Positions 33,217 through 44,977 of a DNA stretch of 64,000 bases are shown in pieces; position 1 is the first letter of the stretch; each line of letters begins with the position of its first letter. The stretch comes from Cryptomeria japonica (taxonomy: Eukaryota > Streptophyta > Pinopsida > Cupressales > Cupressaceae), in assembly GCF_030272615.1 (NCBI RefSeq), contig NW_026729305.1:1-64000 (forward strand), read 5' to 3'. The notes under the pieces are model-generated. The model was given only the letters and a program-made list of their open reading frames with translations. It did no database searches and had not been told where the DNA came from. Made by a program: the position numbers and the translations under genes.

Positions 33217-34122
33217 TTGAAAAGGATAAATGCTCGAATCTCAATTTTTGAATTGCTAAAACTCTCGTTTACTCATAAAGATATCCTAGACAAGGCATTT
33301 CTCACTACTAATGTTCCAAAAGATTTAGATATTGATCAGTTTCAATCTATGGTGGGTCATCTAACTTCACCTCACTATCTGACCTTCTCTGAAGAAGATG
33401 ACAACTCGCTAAATCATCCACATCACCAACCATTGCATATTGAAGCCATGATCCATAAACACAGAGTCAAACGTGTTTTCATAGATGGAGGTGCGGGGTT
33501 GAATATTTGTACTTACAGTCTGCTTACACAACTAGGATTCTCTGAAAATGTCATTGATCCTAGCAAGAAAATAACAATAAAAGCCTATGATGAAGAAGAA
33601 AGGACCTCTAAAGGTCTGGTATCATTACCTATCAGAGTGGGACCTGTAGAAAGAGATGTCCTTTTCTAGGTACTTGATATTCCTTTGTCATACAATATCT
33701 TACTGGGCAGGTCATGGATTCATGAAATGAAGGCAGTACTATCAACATACCATCAATGCTTAAAATTCCCTTATAACGGAGCTAAAGTCAATATTCCCGC
33801 TGATACAAATGTTGTATGTAATGCATTGACAAAAGGTGCAGATACTTTTTTGCCTCATAATAGGGAAGCCTCTCCAAATGAAGATCCAGAAGCGCTGATG
33901 AAAGACTTAGAAAAGAGATTGAAGATTACAAATACTGGCATGGATGGCTACAAGATAGAACTTTCATTAGTTTCTCTCCCTCCATCACCAAAAAAGTTGG
34001 GCAAGCCATCAGAGGCTATGAGAACACAAACTTCAGCTCCAAATACCATGTATGATGGTCTCTTTGTACAGTCCTCTACCTCCCTACAAGATGAAATGGA
34101 AGAAGATGTTGTTCTTAACTGA
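33217..34122 (+). pseudogene. Aspartic protease region of element H
   Basis: Same frame as gag. The 33217-33669 part carries FIDGGAGLNICT (active site DGGA, about 33481-33516), followed by AYDEEERTSKG and LPIRVGP. A TAG at 33667-33669 precedes the VLDIPLSYNILLGRSWIHEM flap/C-terminal segment (33685 on). A tail without known motif runs to TGA 34120-34122. It lies between gag and the G-patch-like segment. Confidence 0.83.
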
Positions 34123-35574
34123 CTCTTTAAGGAAGATAGCCAAAATGAGGAGGTATGACATTGTGAGATTTCCTCAAACCAATATGGTCTTGGCTACAAA
34201 ATGATTCAGCGCATGGGATATCTAGGTACTGGTCCCCTGGGTAAACATCAAGAGGGTATTATTGAACCAATTCAGCTGCAAACAAAGTCCACAAATGATA
34301 AGACTGGACTGGGGTACAATACAAAAAAGATATCAGATCAAAAACATGTTTCTAAGTCTAAGTGGCAGAAAAGGATATCGCCTTCAATATTACAGGAAGC
34401 AGATGCTCAACAAACAAAAGTAGAGTGTAGAAAAGAGAAAGAGGAATCAACAGTAAAGAAAGAAGAAATCATCATTACTTAAGCTTCGATGGTGTCAGCT
34501 ACAATAATACAAGAAGTCAAGGTCCCAGAATATATAAGAGATGAAGTAGTAAGAATCATAGAATTGTTTGCGCCACTAAAAGTTCTTGTCACATACACTG
34601 GTAGGCAACAAGTAGATGATTCAGAGACTGACTCAAATGAGTAAGAATGGGGTCCTAACCACCTCTCAGATACATCCAGTATAGAAACTCCAGAAGAGTC
34701 TAGTGGTGTCATAGATGATACTCAAGAGCTGATGTGCATAAAACTAGAGAAGGAAATACAGGAAACTAGACAAAGGAGACAAGCAAATTATGAACAAGGA
34801 CTGAAGGAAGGAAGAGTACCAAAAATATTTTCATCTATGTACCCCTATGCTAAAACAAAACAAATCAGGTATAGCACTACACAAGAAGAGTTAGAAGCTA
34901 CAGAACAAGAACCAGTTATCAGTCCAGAGGAAGCTAAATGGAGTAGATGATAGCAAATCACAGAAACAACAAGATCATGTCAACAGGTGTGTCAGATACA
35001 AATGACAAATGAACCACAATATGAAGGAACTTGTAGAATTAAAGATGTTGGTGTTGATACCATACATACAATTACTAAATCACTTGAAGAAGACTCGGAA
35101 ACTATATCTGATGACTCTGATGATAGTCTTATTCAGGACAATATCTACTCAGCCTCAAATTCTGAATCATTTGATACAAATAATGAAAATCTGTCTACTG
35201 ATCTTATCACTGTCAAACCACGATATGACATCCAGTCCGACATAGGGAATAATGCTACAAGTATGTCTATTGGATTAGGTCAATTAAATATTAACATGAA
35301 CTTTAATAATCATATTCTGACTCTTCCTGGTCTTGAGACACTTACGCAAGGTATCCTTCTAGAACTCAACTTTTTGATCCGTAGTTGTGATGAAAATACC
35401 GTGAACACTCTCGAACCTGTCCAACATTTATCCTTACTACATCCAGAACTAATTGACTGTACTTTACAGAACCAGCCCATGAATATACCTACTTTTGCCA
35501 ATGACTATATTTTATCCTATTACCTCAATGCAGTTGAACCTATATACTCTTCCACCAGTGAATAGAGTGAAAAC
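34123..35574 (+). pseudogene. Protease-RT linker of element H with G-patch-like motif
   Basis: Same frame, with stops near 34122-34160, 34480, 34644, 34948 and 35563. At about 34195-34270 the segment MIQRMGYLGTGPLGKHQEGI matches the G-patch pattern (hydrophobic, MGY, GxG, LG, G). G-patch motifs bind nucleic acid or helicase partners and are known next to protease in some retroelements. The rest is acidic, Ser/Thr-rich and of low conservation (34987-35565). Confidence 0.65.
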
Positions 35575-37260
35575 ATGACTAAAGCGGATGTCAAGTATCT
35601 TAGTCGCAAAAACAAGAAAAACAAAAATAAAAGATCTGATGGTGAAAACCTCATTGTGGCGGTGTCAGAATCTAAAAAAGAGAAAATAAAGGACGTACCT
35701 AAAGGTGAAAACCTCTCTAAGGCGCTTGAAGGTGAGATACTTGATGTATTGCCAAGTCATTTCCAGGAAAGGTCCTCCATATTGATTGAGCCAACTCAGC
35801 CAGTGAACATTGGGAGTCAAGAGACACCACACATCATTCATGTAGCTCAATCACTATCAGCCGAAGAATTGAAATATTTCACTCATCTATTCTCAGAAAA
35901 GAAAATAAACTTTGCATGGACGTACTCTGATATGCTAGGCCTGAATCTTGATCTCATCATGCACCATCTTTCTATCACACCAGGATCTAAACTAGTCAAA
36001 CAAAAACTCTGTAAGATGCACCCACATGTGGCACTATTGGTCAAGGCTGAGCTAGAAAAACTATTAAAATCTAGATTCATTAGAGCTATAGATTATGCCG
36101 AATGGATTTCAAACATAGTACCTATGTCAAAGGCAGACAAATCTATCAGAGTTTTCACTGACTTCAAAGATCTTAATAAAGCTTGTCCGAAGGATGACTT
36201 TCCATTACCAAATATTGATATGATAGTCGACATGACTGCTGGGTATGAGATGTACTCACTAATGGATGGATTCTCTAGATATAATCAAATCAAAATAGCT
36301 CCCGGAGATCAAGAAAAGACAACTTTCACCTGTGCATGGGGAACCTTTTTCTAGAATGTCATGCCATTTGGGCTAAAGAATGCAGGGGCGACCTATCAAA
36401 GAGAAGTTACAACTATATTTCATGACATGATGTATAAGAATGTGGAAGATTATGTTGATGATACCTTAGTGAAGACTATGAAGAGATCAACACATATTCA
36501 AGAGCTAGGTCCTATACTAGACAAAATGGAAAAGTTTAACTCTGGTTAAATCCAAAGAAGTGTGCATTTAGAGTAACATGTGGTAAAATACTTGGCTACA
36601 TCATTTCAAAGAAGGGAATCGATGTTGATCCTGAGAAGGTCCAGGCCATAATAATAATGCCACCTCCGAAGAACATTAGTAAAATGAGAAGTCTATAGGG
36701 ATGTCTCCAATCCATCAGATGCTTCATTTCTTAGGTAGCAGATAAAGCTCAACCTTTCACAAAAGTATTGAGGAAAGGAATAATATACAATTGGGATCAG
36801 GAATGTGAACAACACCTTCAACAGATAAAAGAGTACCTATCCAATCCACCAATATTGATGCCACCTATTCAGGGTAAACCATTGATCTTATACATGTTAG
36901 CAATTGATTCATCACTGGGGGCACTTCTGGCACAACAAGATGACAACAAAAAGGAACGAGCTATTTATTACATTAGCAAAACATTGGTGTCTTATGAAAT
37001 GAACTACACTATAATAGAAAAAGCATGCTTGGCATTAGCCTTTGCATCACAAAAATTGAGACACTACATGTTGGCACATTCAGTCAAGTTGGTGGCTAAA
37101 ACTGATCTGCTCAAGTATCTACTCAACAAAGCAACACTAATAGGAAGATTGGCAAAATGGGTCATGATCCTTACAGAGTTTGACATTGAATATGTGGAAC
37201 GCAAAGCCATAAAAGGACAAGTAATTGCTGATAAACTTGTTGAAGCTCCCCTTGAGGACA
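35575..37260 (+). pseudogene. Gypsy reverse transcriptase and RNase H of element H, decayed
   Basis: RT motifs in order: SIRVFTDFKDLN, CPKDDFPLP, SLMDGFSRYN (catalytic D, about 36260), a TAG at 36352-36354, VMPFGLKNAGATYQ, and EDYVDDTLVK (catalytic pair at 36451-36462). A one- or two-base shift near 36540 moves the reading frame; stops follow near 36698 and 36733. From 36768 the RNase H part is open with LYMLAIDSSLGALLAQ, AIYYISKTL and HYMLAHSVKLVAKTD, leading into YVERKAIKGQVIADKLVE. Confidence 0.9.
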
Positions 37261-37836
37261 CTCAACCTCTGCATATAGAGTTTCCAAATGAATCAATAAT
37301 GCATCTTACTCAACAACCCTGGAAGATGTTCTTCAATGGGTCTTGTACTCAAAATGGTTTTGGTGTTGGAATATTGTTTATTACTCCTCAGAAGTATTCA
37401 ATCCCAAAGTCTTATAAGATTCTATTCCCTTGCACAAATAATATTGCAGAATATGAGGCTCCGGTGAATGGGATCAAGCTAGCTATTGAATGAAAGGTTG
37501 CGGAATTACTCATCTATGGAGATTCTCAGCTGATCATAAATCAAATCAATGATACATATTAGACTCGAGATGAGAAATTGATGCCTTATAAGAGAATGAT
37601 TGATGATCTTAAGAAGTATTTTGCTTTTGTATCATTCCAATAGATTCCTAGATCCGCAAACAGAGCAGCAGATGCTATGGCCAGCTTGGCATCTATACCT
37701 GAGTTACAAGAGTCCAATTTTTGCTTTGGATTCCTGGTGGAAGAGTTACATTACCTGGCCTATGATTCTCCTAAGACCCAAATAGTCTGTGCTATTATTG
37801 GACATGACTCATCCCGATACAGCCACATCTACTCTT
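37261..37836 (+). pseudogene. Second (archaeal-type) RNase H of element H, catalytic residue lost
   Basis: Continues RT-RNH in frame. Motifs MFFNGSCTQNGFGVGI, AEYEAP, IYGDSQLIINQ and NRAADAMASL match the aRNH of element A. The first catalytic aspartate (FDGS in A) is Asn here (FNGS). Stops at about 37492, 37561 and 37641. The frame is cut at 37836 by solo LTR J and resumes at 39362. Confidence 0.83.
37832..37836. repeat. Target site duplication of solo LTR J, left copy
   Basis: CTCTT, repeated at 39362-39366; removing J plus one copy restores a continuous integrase-upstream frame resembling that of element A. Confidence 0.75.
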
Positions 37837-39361
37837 TTTTGGCATATGTGCAGAGTATGTTGACATGATGATATTGTATGTTGTCATTGATGTCAATATG
37901 TTTAAGAGTGAACCGATATATTGAAGTAAGAATGTGTAAGAGAACCGGTATATGTGAAAGAGTGAAGCGGTATGGCTGTCCAAGTGAACCGGTATGATGA
38001 ATGTTAATCGATATATGTGAAAAAGTGAAGCAGTAATGTTGGCCAAGAGAACTGGTATGTTGGAATGTGAACCGGTATATGAAATGTTTTGTATCAAGGT
38101 TTCATATGGTATGACTACTGGTTGTTAGTCTTAGCTTCAGGGTTTTCGGTTGAAGTGTTTTATACCTGTGTGATTCAACCGATGACATCGAGTGATGAGT
38201 TAGCATTGTAATGAAGAACAGATTGTGTTGCCACTTTAGCCTTGTGCACATGAAGGAGATTGATCCTATCTACCTCAGGAATGTGTGAAGTCTCTATAAA
38301 TGGTGGAGAACGCATGATGGGTTAGCAGCCTCCAAGAAGTGGTGAAGAAAGAATGATGGAGAACATCTTGAGATCTGTTCAAGACTATTGTAATCAATGC
38401 AATATGATCAATGGTTAGGATTGAACCGACTGAATTGCTTAACCTAAATGTTTAGGGTTTAGGGTTTATGCTACCGACTTATCTGTTTCCTATAAGGTTG
38501 ATGTTTTTTTTCATATTGAGGTGGTTGGCAAATGTTGTTTGTGTATCTAAGTGCAAAGATACGTGATTCTTGCCAGACCAGATATGAGAATAGATACCTA
38601 CAGAGTATGAGTGCAGAAGGAAGGAACTAAAGCGGATCTGCATTGGCATTGAGTGTTGTTACCAGATCATTGTAATACCTATTGACCTCTAACCACTTCA
38701 ATAGTTGGAAAATCCCTTAACAGGGTAGCTTTAACCGGCTTGCTGTAAATCCTTTAACAGGGTGACTCAAAATCATTGAGTTCTAAAAATCCTCTAACAA
38801 GGTAACCTTTAACCTGGTTTAACCTTTAACCGGGTATGTTAGCCATCCCTTAACCGGGTGATCCCTAGCAGGATCGGTTCCTAATAAAACCTATTGTAAA
38901 GTCTTTAAAAGGACTAGGCTCCTAACAGAGCGGACTTCAAAAGGGTTCAAAGAACAACTTGTGGGTATTCATCCCCACCGTGGTTTTTCCCAGTTGGGTT
39001 TCCACGTGAAAAATATATGTGTTATGTGTGATGCTTTTCATGTGATGCTTTGTTATTCTCTGTTAAGCGGTAAAGCATGTTGAACCAATAATTCTTTACA
39101 TTTTAGTTGAAGTATTACCAGTGTATGCATATAGGTGAAGTGGAAATAAGATGCTAGATTGTGTGAAAAGCTGAGTTACCAGTTTATGTCTTTCACTGTG
39201 CTTAACCAGTAGTAATCTGGTTTAGACCGATGTTATTGTTTTCTAGTCAAAGTGCAGGGTTCTCAGTCTCACCGGTTCAAGGAAAAGTGTTTTTCCAAGT
39301 ACTGATTCACCCCCCCCTCTCAGTACCAGTTTGGTACTAACTATTCATCATTGATTCATCA
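37837..39361 (+). mobile_element. Copia-type solo LTR 'J', 1,525 bp
   Basis: Starts TTTTGGCATATG (compare TGTTGGCAT in D1, so the terminal TG seems mutated) and ends TTGATTCATCA. It contains the Copia LTR block CACCGTGGTTTTTCCC with GGGTTTCCACGTG at about 38979-39010 and a CACCCCCCCCTCTCAG tract at about 39309-39324. A repeated phrase of the AACCGGTATATG type (37914-38090) and the CCTTTAACCGGGT type (38695-38880) fills part of it. No coding region. Confidence 0.75.
38695..38880 (+). repeat. Degenerate tandem repeat inside LTR J
   Basis: Repeated AACCCTTTAAC/AAATCCTTTAACAGGGT phrases, about 8 imperfect copies of 25-35 bp. Confidence 0.5.
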
Positions 39362-40599
39362 CTCTTATCTACAAGACCAAATTATACCTAAAAACCTTAC
39401 TCGTAATGAGAAAAGAAACCTAACTCGAAACACTTCATGATATGCTATCATTGCTAATGATCTATTTAGATGAGGTTTGGATGGTACATTGCTTAGGTGT
39501 CTAGAAACTGAAGAATATAAATGTGCATTATCGGAAGTTCATGAAGGTATTTGTGGATCTCATTCGAATGTTCTTACTTTAGCTCGAAAACTATTATGGA
39601 CTGGCTACTACTGGCCAGACATGGAGAAAGATGCTATTAAATTTGATAAGACATGTGAAAAATGTCAGCTACACGAAATTCTCATACATGCTCCAGCAAG
39701 GATCTTATACCCTTCACTACACATTGGCCTTTTTAGCAATGGGCCTTTGATCTCATTGGTCAGATATATCCTGCATCATCTAATGAACATAAATTTATCA
39801 TAACTACAATTGAGTATTTCACCAAGTGGGTAGAAGCGGTTCCACTCATCGAAGCAACTGGTAAACAAGTCGCCTTGTTCATCCTAAACTATATCATCTG
39901 TAGATATGGGATACCTTCATCCATCACGACTAATAATGGAGGACAGTTTAAGAATAAAGACCTAGACGAGCTCTATGAGAAATTCAAAATAAAACAACAC
40001 TGGTCATCAATATATTACCCTCAAGGTAATGGACAAGCCGAGACATCTAACAAAAACCTACTGACTATCTTGCATAGAACAGTGAACAAATCTAGGAAGG
40101 ATTGGCATCTACAGTTCAACCTTGCACTATGGGCCTACAAAACAAGTATCAGAACACCTACTAGGGCTACACCTTTCTCTTTGGTGTATGGGTCCAAAGC
40201 AGTACTACTTATTGAAGTAGAAATACCATCTCTAAGAGTTTCCTTGCAAGATCTTATTACTGATGAAGATCATAGAATAGCTGGATTGCAAGAACTCGAA
40301 TTGTTGGATGAGCATCGACAAGTGGCATTTGATCATCTCAGAGTACCAGAAGAGAATGTCCAGAGGATATAACAAGAAAGTTAGACAAAGAGAACTTCAG
40401 GTTGGTGACCTAGTTCTGAGAGAAAATCCTAAAAAATCAACAGTTTCGAGACAACAAAGGGAAGTTTGAACCCAACTGGCTGGGTCCCTATATCGTTACT
40501 ATAGTATTCGACTCTGGTTCCTATCAACTCTCAAATTTGGAAGGAGAATAGCTCCATGAACCAATTAACACCATCCACTTGAAGAAATTCTTTGCTTAA
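39362..40599 (+). pseudogene. Gypsy integrase of element H, decayed
   Basis: After LTR J the frame resumes with an N-terminal part and the HHCC finger (HEGICGSH and CEKCQ, 39540-39670). A frame change near 39730 leads to the core (AFDLIG, YFTKWVEAVPLIEATG, then 39875-40372). The second catalytic aspartate of the usual TDNGG motif is Asn (TTNNGGQF); the glutamate motif GQAETSNK is kept. It continues with WAYKTSIRTPTRATPFSL and, after a further shift near 40375, the C-terminal GPY-type segment (WLGPYIVT) ending HLKKFFA with TAA at 40597-40599. It would insert the cDNA; now inactive. Confidence 0.88.
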
Positions 40600-42199
40600 C
40601 ATTCTCTGTGCCATCAACATGTACAACTGGAAAAAGTCCTGAAGAAATCCTAAAAATCAGAATGAGTCCTGAAATAAATAAATAAATAAATTAAAAAAAA
40701 AAATATATATAAAGAGAGAAAATGCCCTGGTGAAAACCTAGTAAACAGGCATCTTGGTAAAAAAATAAAAATGAATCTCTGCCAGGAAGGTGAAAACCTA
40801 GCAAAGAGGTGCCTCTTGTACTCAAGCACTCCATCTATCAATGCAACATTGGCATTTCCTGCTTTCATACATATTTTCTTTCGTTTGTACATATATTTCA
40901 ATCACTTTTGTGACATCCTGGTTCATTGGAACCTTCATGACTTGAAACTGATCAACATCCTAGTCTTAGGTTAATCGACTGAGCACATTACATATCCTAA
41001 GCAGTGTCAACCAAGTCATCTTTTCGTCAGTGAATCATGGTCGTCCACTCTGAGTCAGTTACTTGTCTCCTAACTACCAAAGAGTTTTTATCACTGAGTA
41101 AACAAGCTAAACAACATAACGGAAAACAATCACTAAACAATTTGAGCTATGAATGAAAATTTTCTTTGTATGCTGTCTTTTATATTGGTTTTCGATTATT
41201 ATCCCTCTGAGTAACTCGAGGAAGTCTATTGTGACTAAGAGGAGCAAGGATTGGGGGCATAATATTTTCTTTGTTTTCTGCTTGTAGGGATGATCCCAAT
41301 GATCTGGAAACATCTAAATTAGCTGGGTATCTGTGATAAGAGCCTTCACATCAAGGTGAAATCGTCTCACATACCTCAACTCCACTTATTTGTATGCTAC
41401 AGGGAGGTCCATATCATTTCTTTGTTTGTTTTGAGGGAATTTCTTTATGATGCAATTCGGGTCCTTGCAAAATCTGTCCAAGGATATGAATGAAAAAAGG
41501 GTCATTGTGGACAAGATAATAAATATTGCACATTGAAAAAGAAAGGAACTCTAACCTGCCTATTATTTTCGTTATGCTCGGTGACAAATCTTAAGCATTT
41601 TAAATCTAGTGACTAGGTTTAGGTTGCATTTTGCATATCATTTTTTATTTTTGTGAATCTAGAGTGATTTTGGTGTGGTAATAATCTCTCCATCTTCTGA
41701 ATGAGAGCTGAAAGCATCATCATTTTTTATGCTAAGTGGTCTATTTATCATCATTTATTCGATTGAGTACTTGTGTTTTGAGATGTTTAGCTGCATACAT
41801 AAACATTTTATATAGATTCATACATTTTATTATTCACTCATTTGCATTCATTTTATTGCATAGAAAATGAAAGATTACATTTCATATTACTTATTACACA
41901 TTCATTTATTTGCATATGAAAAGAAACAAAAATAGACATCCATAATCATTTGCATTACATATTGAAAAGAAATGCATACATATAGAATAAAGCATATAAA
42001 AGACATCTCATAAAACAAATCAACACAAGTACGATGAAGTGAAATCTGATCTCACATATATATATATATATATATCGTACAAAGTCTAAAAGTACAAAAT
42101 GATGTCGAATGACATATACAAACTCCCATCAGAGCAAGAATCGTATAGGCTACAAAAAAATAGGTTTGCCTACAAAAAATATCCGAGCAACAAAAAAAA
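40600..42199 (+). other. Non-coding region downstream of integrase in element H
   Basis: No coding signal. It contains two copies of GGTGAAAACCTAG followed by an A-rich variant (about 40731 and 40790), an AT run at 42056-42075, and otherwise AT-rich unique sequence. Confidence 0.6.
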
Positions 42200-43814
42200 T
42201 ATCTAGCTCTCGGCCTCTCCCTCATCGCCTAGTGGAGGAGGAGGAGCCTGATGACCGGGATCCTGACGAGGTACCCAAGCTCCCTCTGACCATGCCATAT
42301 ACTGCAAGTAGGGAATAATTTGTTGCGTAACTAGAACTACGACGCTATATGCTGCAACATAGTAGGCTGCCCTACTAGTCTAGAGAAGGACCTCCTATTG
42401 CAAGGCCTCTATCTCTGCTCTCATCTCTGAGATCTGGCGATCGTGCTCAACCCTAAGATCTACAAGTTATCGGTCTCACTCCGCTAGCTAAGTTTGAGCC
42501 ACTTTCAACTGTGACTGCAGCTCTGCAAGACGTGCTCTCATCGACCGCCCTGCGTCAGTTCCCTACTCTCTCGCAAGCTCTCCACCCACATCTCCTCCCT
42601 CCATTGCCGAACCTATCTTAGAGTTGCTCGCTCCTCCTCAGCTCCACCCAATCTCACTCCTACATTCCCTAGGGATGCACCCTCACCCCTCTGTTGTCTA
42701 ACCCCAGCTAGAACCCTATTGCTGCTAGCACTAGGATCACCACCTGCTTGTGTCTAAGCCTCGGCTCTCTATCCTCATCCATGTTTATGTCCCTAGCCTT
42801 GTCCTAGTGCAGAGGCATCATCCTCAATATCCTCTATGCAGGACACCTGCTCACCCAGATCTATAAACCTAGGAAATGGATACTGCTGGAACCAATCTCT
42901 GTACTAGGGCAATACCCCCGCATCCACAACATCATCCATATAGTCCCATCTAAGGCATTGTAGACCAGTCAACTCCTACATAGCCAAAGTGTAGGACAAC
43001 CTTGAAGGCCATCCTTGCCTCTCCTCATCCGCATAATGCATATAAGTTGTATACTCCTGCAACACCCCCTGAGGCCAGCCATACTACCTCATCACCCGTG
43101 ATGCAACAAATCGCTCAACAATAGTCTGCGATCTCCAATAAGAGAGCACGTAACAAAAAGGACCCTGTGAACTAGCCGCTAGTCATCCCATTGCTCTAAA
43201 CCTCTATAAGGTCTCCACACTATGACTACTAGGTCATCTAACTGCCACCACCAAAAATCTGTCTTGCCCAGATGGGGTTGTGTGACATAACTGACATACC
43301 TATATATAATTGGTTGCCCAAGCTCTCTACTATCATCAAGTATCGGCCGACAAACTAGGAGGTGCTCCCAAGCCCAAACCTATAAAATAAATACACCTAC
43401 AACCTTGCTCCTACCATCTCTATATACAATCTCATGCATCTCACGATACATGTGGGCCAATATACAAGAACCCCAGCCAAGCCTCTGAGGGGTCTCCATC
43501 AATCTCTCCAGCATCCTACCCCATCCACACTGGAAACCCTGCTGCCCTCTATTTGGCATCAGAAAACAACTGATAAATGCATCATAATCATCTATGTTTC
43601 CTATTATGCTCATGCTAGAACACACGCCAGTGGAAACTCCTTGCTGTATCTGCTCATCATAATGTCCCAACTAATGGAATGGGTCAAAATGTCTGGATCC
43701 CGGAATACATTCCTAACCGCCTGTAGTCTAGGTAACAATGTTACGTCATAATCCACCTTATCCCCAGCAAAAGGGATACAAAGGATCCTATATACATCTT
43801 TGGGAGTGATAGTC

Positions 43815-43823
43815 AACTCCCCC
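43815..43823. repeat. Target site duplication of retroposon K, left copy
   Basis: AACTCCCCC, repeated at 44598-44606. Confidence 0.75.
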
Positions 43824-43824
43824 C

Positions 43825-44597
43825 ACTACTTGTACACAAGTTTTACTGTCAGTCAGATCGCCTCAAGCTTCATTGGAAGGAGAGCATTGCCAGAGGTCCT
43901 CCAAGAATAGTATTTATTGAATCAATCAGGGATTCTTATTCAGCACTTGGAAGAATGGTGGATCATCTAGGAATTGTTTGTAAATGCAGCAAGATCGTCA
44001 GGTTGGAGGAAATGCCTGAAGAACAGGTGGAGGGGTTGTTTAAAAAGGCCAATGAGCAGGAGAAAGTCACGGTGATAGACATTTTGGGAACTGACTATTG
44101 GGCTGGAGGACATGTTCATGACAAGTGTCTGATGGAGGATCTGTTTCAGCCGATTATTCAGGTGTTGGGCCATCCCATCTCAGCCAATGGTATCCTGCGT
44201 AGGACAGTGGATGAAGGCATTTATCTTGAAGTTATGAGAGCCTTGGATGGAATAGTCTCTAGCCTAGCAGATGGTTGTATGTTGGGGTATTTTGGCTTGT
44301 AGGTAGAGGGGAAGAAGAAGAAGATGATGAAGGCCTGGACCATTTTCAAGGCAGGTATTGTTAAGGAGAATAGTATGGAAAGGTTTGAAGCTCTCCTCCA
44401 GGAAAATGTTGATCTCTTTCTTGATGGAGTAGGGGATAGGTTGGTGGCTATGGACAATGGGATTAAGTATTTGTATTATTGATCCAAGTGGGATGTATCC
44501 AAAGGAGTTAATCTCCTTCACCCTTTGTAAGGTTTTTTTTTTGAAGGAAATATAATGGGTACTGCCCCCTAGGCAGAACTTGATAAAAAAAACAAAA
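43825..44597 (+). mobile_element. Truncated poly(A)-tailed retroposon 'K'
   Basis: A 0.77 kb insert flanked by a 9 bp AACTCCCCC repeat and ending in an A-rich tail (TGATAAAAAAAACAAAAA). These are marks of target-primed reverse transcription by LINE machinery. It splits the antisense ORF of H exactly between two conserved motifs. It could be the 3' end of a LINE or a 5'-truncated retrocopy of a host transcript. Confidence 0.7.
43955..44302 (+). pseudogene. Unrecognised ORF inside retroposon K
   Basis: A 115-residue open frame (coding-like sequence extends upstream to about 43870 and downstream, in another frame, to about 44480). Visible phrases: PEEQVEGLFKKANEQEKV, YWAGGHVHDKCLMEDLF, VLGHPISANGILRRTVDEG and LADGCMLGYFGL. 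I do not recognise it. Mixed helical content, no membrane segment. It may be the C-terminal part of a LINE-encoded protein or of a retrocopied host gene. Confidence 0.45.
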
Positions 44598-44977
44598 AAC
44601 TCCCCCATTGGCAAATGAAACATGTTATGCTCTGAATGGAAATGCTCAACCAATGCTATGAGCATACTGTGATTCACATAGATATCTGGTAAACCAAGAA
44701 GATGAGTCAAACCACACAAGTCAATATGAGCCTGATCAACCTCTGATAAATGTTGTACTAATGCCATGGTGGGAGGATAAACACATCTGAAAAGAACAGG
44801 AGGTAATTGAAGCTGCAAAAACCCAACAATGAAGCATTAGAAAACATTCCAAATGAGCCTACAAGAGAAATAAAACATCATGCAAATCTAACTACATCAA
44901 GTGCAAAATCGAAATTTCAAGTTTAGATCTTCAAAAATGCGCACTGTTTCCTGAACAACAAAACATAGAAAGGTAGC

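Larger units (their letters stand above)
42200..44820 (-). pseudogene. Antisense ORF of element H, plant mobile domain (PMD, aminotransferase-like) type, interrupted by retroposon K
   Basis: Minus-strand coding-like sequence opposite to gag-pol. The N-terminal part (44607-44818) has LCGLTHLLGLPDIYVNHSML, LVEHFHSEHNMF and HLPMGE. Retroposon K (43825-44597) splits it just here. The protein resumes with TITPKDVYRILCIPF (about 43770-43815), SRYSKEFPLACVL, then after a frame break IGNIDDYDAFISCF (about 43560-43610). Further on come VWAWEHLLVCRPI (about 43330-43380), FWWWQLDD, and VERFVASRVMR with a stop and YGW (about 43065-43120). A Glu/Arg-rich helical C-terminal part (about 42520-42660) follows. 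The order and motifs match PMD proteins, which are known both as plant host proteins and as passengers of Gypsy and Mutator-like elements. Many stops; start codon not certain. Confidence 0.7.

Noticed and set aside
37858-39342. Alternative ends for solo LTR J (TGTTGACATG start, TACTAAC end)
   Set aside because: These ends give no matching target repeat, whereas 37837-39361 is flanked by CTCTT on both sides and rejoins the pol frame.
43434-43751. Plus-strand 105-residue frame
   Set aside because: Shadow of the minus-strand PMD-like ORF, whose motifs explain this region.
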